NCBI GenBank assembly: GCA_963805985.1
Contig: CAWDWG010000005.1
Coordinates: 124,001-188,000, forward strand
Reading direction: 5' to 3'
DNA from: Bog-257 sp963805985
Lineage (GTDB): Bacteria > Acidobacteriota > Terriglobia > Terriglobales > Acidobacteriaceae
Length of the DNA: 64,000 bases
The translations under genes were made by a program, and so were the position numbers. Positions 16,819-25,582 of the stretch are shown in pieces. The notes under the pieces are model-generated. The model saw nothing but the letters and a program-made list of their open reading frames with translations, had not been told where the DNA came from and did no database searches. Every line of letters begins with the position of its first letter. Within the stretch, counting starts at the first letter, position 1.

Positions 16819-18399
16819 ATGAGCCGTCGCGTGAAATTCGAGTCGAATAATGCCGCCAGTCCTGGAGCGGCGCATCTGCCCACGCTGGCGATTGTCGGGC
16901 GGCCGAATGTCGGCAAGTCGACGCTGTTCAATCGCCTGGTCAGATCGCGCCGCGCCATCGTTGGCGACGAGCCCGGCATCACCCGCGATCGCATCTACGG
17001 CGAAGCCGAATGGGCGGGACGAACGCTGCGCGTTGTGGACACCGGCGGCATCGTTCCCGACGACCAGGCGCTGATCCCGTCAGAAATTTTTCGCCAGGCG
17101 CGCGTTGCGTTGGACGAAGCTGACGCGATCGTGCTCGTGGTTGACGGCCGCACCGAGCTCGCGTCACCGGACATCGATCTGGCGCGGCTGCTCCTGAAGA
17201 CAGGCAAGCCGCTGCTGCTGGCGGTGAACAAGGTCGACACGCCGAAGCTGGAACCGTATGCGGAAGAGTTTCGCCGGCTGGGAATCAAAGAGCTGTTTCC
17301 GATCTCGGCAGAGAACGGCAACGGACTAGCCGAGCTGCTGGAGCATGCCCTGAGCGTGATACCGCGGGCTTCATCGACCGAAGATCAACCTGCCGCGGAC
17401 GAACCACAGATATCTCGGCGCCGACGACGGTCCTTGGTCGGGACGACGGAGAAAAAAGGGAGCAAGCAGGGTCCGCGGCCGGCAGCGGTCGCTGATGACG
17501 ACCTCTCTTCTCTCGAGAAGACAAATGTAGGCGAGGGCGATGGGAATGAAGTCGCTGCGGAGGAAGCGGCTGAGCTATCGCGCGAGACCAAAGTCGCGAT
17601 CATCGGCCGCCCCAATGTCGGCAAGTCGACGCTGCTGAATGTGCTGACCGGTACCGCGCGCGCAATCGTTTCTCCGGTTGCTGGAACCACGCGTGATGCG
17701 GTGGATGAGCTGATCGAGCACGGTGGCCGTGAGTACCGGTTCATCGACACCGCCGGTATCCGCCGCAAAGGCAAAACGGAACTGATGGCCGAGAAGCTTT
17801 CGGTGGTGATGGCGCGCAAGCACCTGGAAAACGCCGATGTGGCGCTGATGATCATCGACGCGACCGAAGGCGTGACCTCGAGTGATGCGACGATTGCAGG
17901 TTATGCGCACGAGAGTGGGCGCTCGGTGATCGTCGTCATCAACAAATGGGACCTGGTCACCGAAAACAGAAGCGATGGCAAACCGCCGGCCGAGCGCAGC
18001 ATTTACGAAGAACAGGTGCGGCGGCATCTGAAGTTTCTGTCCTACGCCCCGGTGGTGTTTGTCTCGGCGACGACCGGCAAGGGAATCGACAGGCTCTTCT
18101 CGACGCTGGAGCTGGTTGCCCGAGAGCGACGCAAGCGTATCGGCACCGGCGCGATGAATCGCTTCCTCAGCCGCATCGATTTCGAACGTGCTTCGGTGCC
18201 GATGGCCAAGCGCGTGAAGATTTATTACCTGACGCAGGCCGCGGTCGCGCCGCCAACCTTCATTCTGTTTACCGATCGCGCCATAAAATTGCACTTCTCC
18301 TACGAGCGGTTCCTGGAGAACCAGATTCGCGCCGCATTCGGATTCGTGGGCAGCCCCATCTGGATCAAGAATCGCGCCCGTGGCGAGGGAAAGAAGTAG
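16819..18399 (+). CDS. der: Ribosome-assembly GTPase Der (EngA)
   Basis: 526 residues with the hallmark of two tandem GTPase domains: first P-loop GRPNVGKST at 27-35 with NKVD, second GRPNVGKST near 262 with NKWD, followed by the C-terminal KH-like domain (ERRKRIGTGAMNRFLSRIDFE...AVAPPTFILFTDR). Der acts in maturation of the 50S subunit. Most family members are 430-500 residues; here the linker between GTPase domains (about 188-255) is extended by a low-complexity stretch, basic first (SRRRRRSLVGTTEKKG) then acidic (EGDGNEVAAEEAAE). AAGGAG precedes the ATG. Confidence 0.96.
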   Translation: MSRRVKFESNNAASPGAAHLPTLAIVGRPNVGKSTLFNRLVRSRRAIVGDEPGITRDRIYGEAEWAGRTLRVVDTGGIVPDDQALIPSEIFRQARVALDEADAIVLVVDGRTELASPDIDLARLLLKTGKPLLLAVNKVDTPKLEPYAEEFRRLGIKELFPISAENGNGLAELLEHALSVIPRASSTEDQPAADEPQISRRRRRSLVGTTEKKGSKQGPRPAAVADDDLSSLEKTNVGEGDGNEVAAEEAAELSRETKVAIIGRPNVGKSTLLNVLTGTARAIVSPVAGTTRDAVDELIEHGGREYRFIDTAGIRRKGKTELMAEKLSVVMARKHLENADVALMIIDATEGVTSSDATIAGYAHESGRSVIVVINKWDLVTENRSDGKPPAERSIYEEQVRRHLKFLSYAPVVFVSATTGKGIDRLFSTLELVARERRKRIGTGAMNRFLSRIDFERASVPMAKRVKIYYLTQAAVAPPTFILFTDRAIKLHFSYERFLENQIRAAFGFVGSPIWIKNRARGEGKK

Positions 18400-18441
18400 T
18401 AACTCATCTCATAAACGCTTGTGTCAGGGCACGGCTTCAGT

Positions 18442-18608
18442 GTCTGCGTGAGAACCACCTTCCAAATTCGGCAGCGGAGTGCGACCGTCGAACATCGAGC
18501 GCCGTAGGCGCGGAATAACATAGCCCAGCACGTAGCCGAAGGCGGAGTGCTGGGTCAGTGGGAAAAATAACAGAGTCCCCCCGGGGACGACAGGGTTCTC
18601 ACGCAGAC
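18442..18608. repeat. Family B inverted-repeat element, copy 1
   Basis: 167 bp with perfect terminal inverted repeats GTCTGCGTGAGAACC / GGTTCTCACGCAGAC; pairing continues outward (GGGCACGGCTTCAGT against ACTTGAGCCGTGCC). Interior landmarks shared with copies 2 and 3: GCGCCGTAGGCGCG, ATAGCCCAGCA, GGAGTGCTGGGT, GTCCCCCCGGGGACGACAGG. The whole 18400-18963 gap has no gene and consists largely of these repeats. Confidence 0.8.
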
Positions 18609-18653
18609 ACTTGAGCCGTGCCGTATCCCCTCATGAATGACTTGGGCTTTACA

Positions 18654-18820
18654 GTCTGCGTGAGAACTAGCTTTCTTCCAGAGCCGTGGAGTAGGAAGCT
18701 CGAAAAATCAGAGCGCCGCAGGCGCGTGGCATGATAGCCCAGCATGGAGCGAAGCGGAATGCTGGGTGAAATGGGAAAAAGAGCTAAGTCCCCCGGGGAC
18801 GACAGGGTTCTCACGCAGAC
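18654..18820. repeat. Family B inverted-repeat element, copy 2
   Basis: Also 167 bp, in the same orientation as copy 1 and 45 bases from it. Ends are GTCTGCGTGAGAAC and GGTTCTCACGCAGAC. The interior differs in the loop-like left part but keeps GCGCCGCAGGCGCG, ATAGCCCAGCAT, GGAATGCTGGGT and CCCCCGGGGACGACAGG. Confidence 0.8.
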
Positions 18821-18860
18821 GCTTTAGCCCCTGGAGTACTGCTTTTGCAGGGGCTAAAGC
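18821..18860. repeat. 13-bp perfect inverted repeat (GGCTAAAGCC-type)
   Basis: GCTTTAGCCCCTG (18821-18833) pairs perfectly with CAGGGGCTAAAGC (18848-18860). It abuts family B copy 2. Related GGCTAAAGCC or GGCTTCAGCC palindromes occur near 31300, 34145, 34232, 42285, 42511 and 46313. Confidence 0.7.
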
Positions 18861-18963
18861 CCGGTGGTCGGATGCATTCGTATCGGCAAGACTATAAGGT
18901 CGTGCCCTGACCCAACCCAGAACGATTTATTGAGGTGACTTCCAGTTAGCGACCGGCATCTCG

Positions 18964-20319
18964 CTATTCCGCGTCGACGCGCTGTAAAGCGACTTTATTT
19001 ATTCCCGTCAGCCACTGATCCAGCTCCTCCAACGCGCGTTTGCATACCAGAGCGTGGCGTTGCTTTTTGTCGCGGATGCGGCGTCGAGTCTCTTCGTTCA
19101 GCGACTGAAGCAGATCGAAGGTAATGTTTGCCGGCTGAAAGTTCTTCGCGTCGGCGTGGCAAATGTAATTCACCAGAGCCCCGAAGGCGGTCGCACGCGG
19201 AGGTGGGACTGGCTCGACGTCGGCAGCGAGCGCGGCGGCGTGGATTCCGGCGAGCATCCCAGTAGCAATGGATTCGACGTAGCCTTCGACTCCCGAAATT
19301 TGGCCGGCGAAAAGCACGTTGGGGTGCTGCTTCATCTGCAGTGTTTCGCCGAGCAGCGTGGGTCCGTTGATGTAGGTGTTGCGGTGAATTTGGCCGTAGC
19401 GCAGGAATTTGGCGTTCTCTAGCCCAGGAATCATCCGCAGAATTCGCGCCTGTTCGCCGAATTTGAGATGATTCTGGAAACCTACCACATTGTAGGAGTC
19501 GGCTCGCAGGTTTTCCTGCCGCAGCTGTACCACAGCGTAGGGCATCGTTCCAGTGTGCGGATTTCGCAATCCGACCGGTTTCATCGGGCCGAAGCGCAGG
19601 GTATCTCGCCCCCGGCGCGCGATCTCTTCGATGGGTAGACAGCTCTCGAAATAGTTCAGGTTCTCCCAATCTTTGGCATCGACCGACTGCGCTTCCAGCA
19701 CGGCATCGAGAAATTGGTCGTATTCTTCTTTCGTCATCGGGCAGTTGATGTAATCGGCGGTTCCTTTGTCATAACGCGCAGCCATATACACGCGCGACAT
19801 GTCGATGGAATCAGCTGCGACGATGGGACTGATGGAGTCGTAGAAGTAGAGCTGTTCGCTGCCGCTCAGGCGCAGAATCTCGCTGGTCAGCGCATCGCTC
19901 GTGAGGGGTCCGGTGGCAATGATCGTAATCGCATTGCTTTCATCGATGCGCGTGACTTCCTCGCGGCGTATTTCGATCAGCGGCTCGCCTTCGATCGCGG
20001 TGGTCACCGCCTCAGCAAACTTTTCGCGATCGACGGCGAGAGCGTGACCGGCGGGAACGGCCGTCTGGCGCGCGATCTCCATCAACAGCGAGCCCGTGCG
20101 ACGCATCTCTTCCTTCAAGAGCCAAGGCGCTGTATTTTCCGTGGCGGACTTCAGGGAGTTGGAGCAGACCAGCTCGGCAAAATTTGGGGTTTGATGCGCC
20201 GGCGTGGAGCGCACTGGCCGCATCTCGAACAGTTGCACGGGGACGCCGCGGCGGGCGCACTGCCAGGCGGCTTCCGAGCCGGCCAGTCCGGCGCCGATGA
20301 TGCGAATGGGCTTGTGCAT
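18964..20319 (-). CDS. trmFO: tRNA (uracil-54-C5)-methyltransferase, folate/FAD-dependent
   Basis: 451 residues. FAD-binding start IRIIGAGLAGSEAAWQCARRGV (Rossmann GxGxxG), then FEMRPVRSTPAHQT and FAELVCSNSLKS, which carries the family's active-site cysteine region; CPMTKEEYDQF, FESCLPIEEIARRGRDTLRFGPMKPVGL and LFAGQISGVEGYVESIATG follow. TrmFO makes ribothymidine at tRNA position 54 using methylenetetrahydrofolate and FADH2, the route used by many bacteria lacking TrmA. Length and motifs are complete. It is preceded on the other strand by the AhpD-like gene and stands alone. Confidence 0.97.
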   Translation of the reverse strand: MHKPIRIIGAGLAGSEAAWQCARRGVPVQLFEMRPVRSTPAHQTPNFAELVCSNSLKSATENTAPWLLKEEMRRTGSLLMEIARQTAVPAGHALAVDREKFAEAVTTAIEGEPLIEIRREEVTRIDESNAITIIATGPLTSDALTSEILRLSGSEQLYFYDSISPIVAADSIDMSRVYMAARYDKGTADYINCPMTKEEYDQFLDAVLEAQSVDAKDWENLNYFESCLPIEEIARRGRDTLRFGPMKPVGLRNPHTGTMPYAVVQLRQENLRADSYNVVGFQNHLKFGEQARILRMIPGLENAKFLRYGQIHRNTYINGPTLLGETLQMKQHPNVLFAGQISGVEGYVESIATGMLAGIHAAALAADVEPVPPPRATAFGALVNYICHADAKNFQPANITFDLLQSLNEETRRRIRDKKQRHALVCKRALEELDQWLTGINKVALQRVDAE

Positions 20320-20445
20320 GAGAGATGCTGCGAAAGTATTGCCCGGTTATAACACGAGCCGACAACCCCAGCGCCCTTGCGGAACTGAAACAGGTCCGTC
20401 AAGAATGCCGGCACATTGGTAAGGCTCAATCGGAGAAGAAATGAA

Positions 20446-20973
20446 ATGGCCAGACTTCCCTACGTCGAGATGGATGGAGCACCGCCCGAAGTGCGCGAGA
20501 TCTACGAAAACGTACTCAAGGGCAAGGTCGGCAGCGTGCAGAAGCTGGTGGCGCACCGTCCCGAGATGCTGGGAAAATTTCTGGCATTCTACGGCAGCGT
20601 CGGAAAATCACTGGAGCGGCGCGTGTATGAGGCGGTGTATATCCGGGTCTCGGCGATCAATGGCTGCCAGTATTGCCTGCAGCACCATCTTGCTTCTTCG
20701 AAGCGAGTCGGGCTCACGACAGACGACTGGCAGGCGCTGAAGGCCGGCGACTACGGCCGCTTCGGTCCTAAGGAACAGGCGGCGCTGAATTTTGCAGAGA
20801 AGCTCACGCGTGATTCGAAGGACATCAATGACGCTGACATCGATGCGCTGAAGCCACATTTCTCCAGCGAGCAGATTTTGGATCTGGATGTGCTGGTGGG
20901 GCTGGCCAATCTAACCAATCGGCTGACCGATCCGCTGGGCGCGGACTTGGAATTTCCGGCTGAGAAAATCTAA
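20446..20973 (+). CDS. AhpD/carboxymuconolactone decarboxylase-like peroxidase-related protein
   Basis: 175 residues from ATG 20446. The CxxCxxxH motif of AhpD-like proteins is visible at Cys74, Cys77 and His81 (NGCQYCLQHH), after the family helix VYEAVYIRVSAI; the C-terminal part is helical (EQAALNFAEKLTRDSKDI, EQILDLDVLVGLANLTNRLTDPLG). Such proteins reduce peroxides through the two cysteines. A GGAGAAG lies just upstream. It diverges from trmFO. No thioredoxin or AhpC partner is present in the window. Confidence 0.85.
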   Translation: MARLPYVEMDGAPPEVREIYENVLKGKVGSVQKLVAHRPEMLGKFLAFYGSVGKSLERRVYEAVYIRVSAINGCQYCLQHHLASSKRVGLTTDDWQALKAGDYGRFGPKEQAALNFAEKLTRDSKDINDADIDALKPHFSSEQILDLDVLVGLANLTNRLTDPLGADLEFPAEKI

Positions 20974-20985
20974 GACCGGCAGATA

Positions 20986-21012
20986 TTCACCACGGAGGCA
21001 CGGAAGGCACGG
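20986..21012. repeat. CACGGAG repeat
   Basis: ACCACGGAGGCACGGAAGGCACGGAG, the same unit series as at 7302. Located just after the AhpD-like gene; the rest of 20974-21111 is otherwise featureless. Confidence 0.5.
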
Positions 21013-21111
21013 AGTCGAACAAGATTTTCGATGTCCAAGGCAGCTTTCGATTTTCCTGTGCATCTTTGGGCGTAGCGTAGCCGCTTCGTATCTACTGAAC
21101 GAACAATCGCA

Positions 21112-23016
21112 TTACAAGATCACTCTTTCATCGCCGACGCGGCGGGTTACGCGTTCCCGGTCGAGGTATTCCAACAGCGGAATGGCGTGCTTGCGCGTGA
21201 TGCCGAAGAGATCTTTGAAGTCGCCGACGTTGAGCTTCGGGGTCTTTGACTTTTGCGCGGCGATTTGCCGGCGTAGCATTTCCAGAGCGTCGCGATGAAA
21301 GACCAGTTCATCGCCCAGTTTCACCAACACGCGATCGCGCAGCAACAGGGTGACGATCTTCTGCGCGCGAACTTTGTCGACCGGCAGCGACGCCAACACT
21401 TCCTTCAGCAATGGGACCTTCAGTCCGGCGGCAGCAAAGGCTTGCTCGATTTGCGCCTTCGACACCGCTTCCTCGTCGCGCAAAGCGACGCCCTTACCGG
21501 CGGCATGCACGATCTCGCCATTTGCCGCGAGTTTCCGGTCGCGAACCAGCTCTTCCAGCGCCCCGCGAAAAATTTCCGGCCGCAAGTCAAGCGTTTCGCG
21601 CAACTGCTCTTTGCTGATCCCCTGCACGAGAGGATTTGCCTTGTGAAACTGTTCGACCCTCGCGGCCATTCGATCGCGCAGCGAATCGACGATTGTCTTG
21701 GACAGCAGGCGGTCCTCAAAACGAGCCAGCCGGCCGCCCTTCGCGAGCCCCTCTGCAAGCTCATTGATCTTCGCTGACAGTAACCCCGTTTCCGCCCCGG
21801 CTTCGGCGACCGAGAGCCCGGCCTCGCGACGGCGTGAAACCCTTGCCAGAAGCGCGTCTTCAGGACTCGCTTGAGCGACGGTCTGCAGAAACGTCAGCCG
21901 TTCATCGGCCCGCGTGCGGCGCGGTTGTTCAACTGCATCCAAAATCCTCCCGCCGCCGATGGTGATAACCGGCGAGAATTGCCGAACGATGAATCGGTCG
22001 CCGGGAAGCAGCAGAAGTGGGTCATCCAGCGTCAGCCGCGCCAATGCAGCTTCGCCGGGGGGCAATTGTTTCGCGCCGAGCAGGCTGACGGTCGCGATGG
22101 TCTCCGCCGTGAAGGAGTGGAAGTGCACACGCGCGCGGTCACGCAACGCCTTGGCGGAGCGCAGAAGGTCGAGCGCAACGCCGATGTGCTGCGTTGGCTG
22201 AAAGAGCTGCGGCGGCGTCAGCATCATGCCGCGCGCTAGTTCGGTCGTCTCAACACCGGCGAGGTTCAGCGCAGTGCGTTGTCCGGCGATGGCTTCCTCG
22301 GATGCGGTGCCATGCACCTGCACGCCGCGCACGCGCACCAGCTTTCTGCCGGGATGAACTTGTACTTCCTGATCCTTGTGCACGGTACCCGAGATCAGCG
22401 TGCCGGTAACGACCGTTCCGAAGCCTTTCATGGTAAACACGCGATCGATAGGCAGGCGAAAGACCGCAGTCGAATCTTTGGCCGGAGCGTCGGCGGCCAG
22501 ACGCGCCAGCTCGTCTCTGAGCTGGTCCAGTCCCGCACCGGTTTTGGAGCTGACGGCCACAACGGGCGAGCGAGCCAGATCGAGGAACGAGCCCTTAAGG
22601 AAGTCGGCAGCCTCGAAGCGGACGACGTCCAGTGTCTCCGCGTCGACCAGGTCGGACTTGGTGATCACGGTAATGCCGCGCTGCAGGCCAAGCATGCGGC
22701 AGATGTCGAAGTGCTCGCGCGTCTGCGGCTTGATGGATTCGTCGGCCGCGATCACCAGCAGGACGACATCGGTACCGCCGACGCCAGCCAGCATGTTGCG
22801 GACAAAGCGCTCATGGCCGGGCACATCGACAAAACCAATTCGAACATCCTCGCCGCCTGGGCCAACGAGATCAAGATTGGCGAAGCCGAGATCAATGGTG
22901 ATGCCGCGCCGCTTCTCCTCGGCCAGCCGGTCGGGATCGACACCCGTCAGCGCCCGCACCAGCGCACTCTTGCCGTGGTCGATATGGCCCGCGGTCCCAA
23001 CGATGACAGCCTTCAT
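21112..23016 (-). CDS. selB: Selenocysteine-specific elongation factor SelB
   Basis: 634 residues from ATG 23016. The G domain begins MKAVIVGTAGHIDHGKSALVRALTGVDPDRLAEEKRRGITIDLGFA, the SelB version of the EF-Tu P-loop and switch I; VDVPGHERFVRNMLAG and TKSDLVD complete it. Domains II-III follow (RVFTMKGFGTVVTGTLISG). The last 250 residues are tandem winged helices that bind the SECIS RNA, ending FKDLFGITRKHAIPLLEYLDRE. It delivers Sec-tRNA to in-frame UGA codons. An upstream in-frame extension to 23115 is not supported by homology. No selA, selC tRNA or obvious selenoprotein lies in the window, so they must be elsewhere if the system works. Confidence 0.96.
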   Translation of the reverse strand: MKAVIVGTAGHIDHGKSALVRALTGVDPDRLAEEKRRGITIDLGFANLDLVGPGGEDVRIGFVDVPGHERFVRNMLAGVGGTDVVLLVIAADESIKPQTREHFDICRMLGLQRGITVITKSDLVDAETLDVVRFEAADFLKGSFLDLARSPVVAVSSKTGAGLDQLRDELARLAADAPAKDSTAVFRLPIDRVFTMKGFGTVVTGTLISGTVHKDQEVQVHPGRKLVRVRGVQVHGTASEEAIAGQRTALNLAGVETTELARGMMLTPPQLFQPTQHIGVALDLLRSAKALRDRARVHFHSFTAETIATVSLLGAKQLPPGEAALARLTLDDPLLLLPGDRFIVRQFSPVITIGGGRILDAVEQPRRTRADERLTFLQTVAQASPEDALLARVSRRREAGLSVAEAGAETGLLSAKINELAEGLAKGGRLARFEDRLLSKTIVDSLRDRMAARVEQFHKANPLVQGISKEQLRETLDLRPEIFRGALEELVRDRKLAANGEIVHAAGKGVALRDEEAVSKAQIEQAFAAAGLKVPLLKEVLASLPVDKVRAQKIVTLLLRDRVLVKLGDELVFHRDALEMLRRQIAAQKSKTPKLNVGDFKDLFGITRKHAIPLLEYLDRERVTRRVGDERVIL

Positions 23017-23220
23017 ATTGAACAGTTTACCGCCCAGATTATGGAACTCTGCGGCCTGGAAGTGGAATAGCTTTAGGGAGGGGCGTGTGCGAAAATGGAA
23101 GCAGTAACTAAGCACGGACTCCCGGGTTTACTACGGTTGCGCCATGCCCAAGGAAGTTTTTGCCTTCAGTGGGTCGAGCGGCGTCTAATGTATTCCAACT
23201 CAGGCGTACTTGATCCATAG

Positions 23221-24315
23221 ATGTCTTCAATCCTCACACCGCCAAGTCGACAACAATCTCCTTCCACGCGAGAAGACCGCCAGGCCGCGCTAAGGGATGT
23301 CAGCGCATTCGTTGACGCTGAACTCGCACCCCACCTGCTGATTCAACTGGAAGACGATCTGGAGCGCGCGCGTATGCGCGAGGCGTTCTGGATTTCCGTT
23401 GCCGTCCATTTGGCCGTGGTGCTGTTCCTGTTCTTCACGCCGAAGATCTTCCCCGGCATCAAAGGCATGGTGCTGATTTCGCCTGAGGACGTGATGCGCA
23501 GTAAGCAGATGACGTATCTCGATCTGCCGCCGGACATGCAGAAGGCGCCGAAGGTCGCACCCAAGACCGACGTTTTGTCGGACAAGAACCGCATTGCGGA
23601 GAGCCGGCATCCCACGCTGGACAAGAAGACATTGGAAGAGTTGAAGCGCGCGGGTCCGCCGAAGATCCCGTCGCCACCGGCGCAGCAGCAGGCTCAGGCA
23701 GCGCCACAGCCGGCGCAGCAGGCACCGCCGCAGCAGCAACCGAATCAGCAGCAGGGCCAGCAGATGGCGCAGCTGCAGGATGCGATTCCACAGAATAATC
23801 CGCGGCTGCCGATGCAACAGCAAGGCGCGCCCGACCTTAGGGCCATGATGTCGGCTGGCCAGTCGATTGAGCAGGCAGCCCGCGCGGTTGCGGCTGGGCG
23901 CACAGGCGGCAGCTCCGGCGTCGGGGGATTTTATGGCGCCGGTCCGGGCGGCTCGGCGCTCAAGATGGGGCCGGCTGAGGTTCTCAGCGATACACAGGGC
24001 GTTGACTTCGGGCCGTATCTCAATCGCGTTCTCGACGCAGTGCGGCAAAACTGGTATACCCTGATCCCGGAAGAAGCGCGGCCGCCGCTGCTTAAAAAAG
24101 GTAAACTGGCGATCGAGTTTGTCATCCTGCCGAACGGCAAGGTTGCAGGCATGACGCTGCGTACTCCTTCCGGCGATGTAGCTCTGGATCGTGCCGCCTG
24201 GGGCGGCATCACGGCTTCCAATCCCTTCGCGCCGCTACCGAAAGAATTTCACGGCCCGTACCTGGCCTTGCGCTTCCACTTCTTCTACAACCCGGGCAAG
24301 GGCGAACTGGACTAA
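23221..24315 (+). CDS. TonB/TolA-like cell-envelope protein
   Basis: 364 residues with the TonB/TolA layout: cytoplasmic N-terminus of about 54 residues, one membrane helix (about 55-73, FWISVAVHLAVVLFLFFTP), a long periplasmic linker unusually rich in Gln and Pro (about 140-195), a Gly-rich stretch, and a C-terminal domain DFGPYLNRVLDAVRQNWY...LAIEFVILPNGKVAGMTL...LDRAAWGGI that matches the TonB/TolA C-terminal fold. It would transmit proton-motive force to the outer membrane, but no ExbB/ExbD or receptor gene is adjacent. Internal Gln/Pro codon repeats make the linker likely to vary between strains. Confidence 0.8.
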   Translation: MSSILTPPSRQQSPSTREDRQAALRDVSAFVDAELAPHLLIQLEDDLERARMREAFWISVAVHLAVVLFLFFTPKIFPGIKGMVLISPEDVMRSKQMTYLDLPPDMQKAPKVAPKTDVLSDKNRIAESRHPTLDKKTLEELKRAGPPKIPSPPAQQQAQAAPQPAQQAPPQQQPNQQQGQQMAQLQDAIPQNNPRLPMQQQGAPDLRAMMSAGQSIEQAARAVAAGRTGGSSGVGGFYGAGPGGSALKMGPAEVLSDTQGVDFGPYLNRVLDAVRQNWYTLIPEEARPPLLKKGKLAIEFVILPNGKVAGMTLRTPSGDVALDRAAWGGITASNPFAPLPKEFHGPYLALRFHFFYNPGKGELD

Positions 24316-24316
24316 G

Positions 24317-24345
24317 GAAGCTATTAGCAATTAGCGGTTAGCTTC
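24317..24345. repeat. Family D ATTAGCAATTAGC repeat
   Basis: Short direct-repeat unit AGCTATTAGCAATTAGCGGTTAGC immediately after the TonB-like gene. Longer relatives, with inverted counterparts TAAGTGCTAACTGC, are at 28574, 29457 and 56959. Confidence 0.5.
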
Positions 24346-24428
24346 GAGCCACGAGCTTCGCGCTAATGATTGGGTAAACTGGCGCCCGATTACTCAAGCT
24401 GTGACTAATCACGGCGTAGAATTGGGAT

Positions 24429-24608
24429 GTGGAGAACCAGTCACAGTCTGCGAATTCTCTACGCCCTCAGGATCGCGAAGTGGAATTGCAGGCCCGCCAA
24501 CGGGCCCGCGACCAGCGTAAAGTGATCGGACTGCTGGCGATTGCGCTGTTCATTCTTCTGCTCGCATTGCTTCGATTTGGCAAACACATTCCCTGGAGCG
24601 CGCGATGA
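24429..24608 (+). CDS. Small single-span membrane protein upstream of miaA
   Basis: 59 residues from GTG 24429 to TGA 24606-24608. N-terminal 34 residues are polar and highly charged (LRPQDREVELQARQRARDQRKV). They are followed by one clean hydrophobic helix (VIGLLAIALFILLLALLRFG) and a short tail KHIPWSAR. It ends 13 bases before the miaA start, so the two are probably co-transcribed. The positively charged pre-helix region predicts an N-in orientation. No family recognised; the clear amphipathic-plus-helix organisation argues for a real small protein. Confidence 0.55.
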   Translation: MENQSQSANSLRPQDREVELQARQRARDQRKVIGLLAIALFILLLALLRFGKHIPWSAR

Positions 24609-24621
24609 GCCCCGCTTTGCG

Positions 24622-25581
24622 ATGACTTCATCTTCGCAACCTGAGCCGCTCCTGGTCGTCATTCTAGGGCCGACGGCAGCTGGCAAGTCTTCGCTGGCAA
24701 TCGAACTCGCCCGGCAGTTCGCGGGGGAGATTGTCAGCTGCGATTCGGTCGCTGTCTATCGCCACTTCGAAATTGGAACAGCCAAGCCGGCCCACGAGGA
24801 CCGCGCCCGTGTTCCGCATCATCTGCTGGATGTCGCCGAACCGGACGAGGCTTTCACGGCAGGAGAATATTCGCGCCGCGCCAGAGCTGTGATCGACGAA
24901 ATTGCTCAGCGCGGCAAGTTGCCGATCGTGGTCGGCGGCACTGGGCTGTATCTTCGCGCGCTGCTGGAAGGCCTGTTTCCGGGACCGCAGCGGTCGGAGG
25001 AATTGCGGGAGCGGCTGCGGGAACGTGCAGCCACGAAGGGATCGACATATCTGCATCGCATCCTTGGCCGGCTGGATGATGCGGCGGCGGCCAAAATTCA
25101 CGCGAATGACGCTCCCAAGCTGATCCGTGCCATCGAAGTGTGTCTGGCGTCGCGCGAACCCATGAGCGAGCTGTGGCAGCAGCGCGGACGAGATCCGTTC
25201 ACCGGTTTTCGCATCCAGCGAATTGGGCTGAATCCCAACCGACAACAACTGTACGAACAGATCAACAGGCGCGCGCTGCAGATGTATGACAGCGGCTTGG
25301 TGGAAGAGACTGAATCGTTGATCAAGCAATACGGCCGGCAGAAGAGCGTGACGGCTCTCGACTCGCACGGTTATAAGCAGGCCTCGCAGCTTCTGCGCGG
25401 CGAACTGACACGGGAACAGGCGATCACGGCCACCCAGCAAAGTCATCGCAACTACGCCAAACGTCAGATGACATGGTTTCGGCGCGAGCCCGATGTCGTA
25501 TGGCTGGAAGGATTCGGCGACGATCTCGCGATCGTGGAACGGGCCGCCGCCCTGGTTTCGCGCACACGCGTCGCCGGCTGA
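24622..25581 (+). CDS. miaA: tRNA dimethylallyltransferase
   Basis: 319 residues from ATG 24622. P-loop LGPTAAGKSSLAIELA (16-24 onward), CDSVAVYRHFEIGTAKP, the HHLLDV motif, VVGGTGLYLRALLEGLFPGP, and the C-terminal SVTALDSHGYKQ...REQAITATQQSHRNYAKRQMTWFR that recognises tRNA. It adds the dimethylallyl group to N6 of A37 in tRNAs reading UNN codons. A longer in-frame start at 24541 would run through the upstream small protein gene. An inverted-repeat element begins directly after the stop codon. Confidence 0.96.
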   Translation: MTSSSQPEPLLVVILGPTAAGKSSLAIELARQFAGEIVSCDSVAVYRHFEIGTAKPAHEDRARVPHHLLDVAEPDEAFTAGEYSRRARAVIDEIAQRGKLPIVVGGTGLYLRALLEGLFPGPQRSEELRERLRERAATKGSTYLHRILGRLDDAAAAKIHANDAPKLIRAIEVCLASREPMSELWQQRGRDPFTGFRIQRIGLNPNRQQLYEQINRRALQMYDSGLVEETESLIKQYGRQKSVTALDSHGYKQASQLLRGELTREQAITATQQSHRNYAKRQMTWFRREPDVVWLEGFGDDLAIVERAAALVSRTRVAG

Positions 25582-25582
25582 A

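Noticed and set aside
16761..16994. 78-residue extension of the DinG-like helicase
   Set aside because: It is the antisense of the der 5' end, and the remaining protein already starts at the normal position relative to Walker A.
18400..18963. CRISPR array
   Set aside because: The repeated units are two long inverted-repeat elements, not short direct repeats separated by spacers.
20446..20973. Possible selenoprotein next to selB
   Set aside because: The AhpD-like protein has two cysteines in CxxC and no in-frame UGA.
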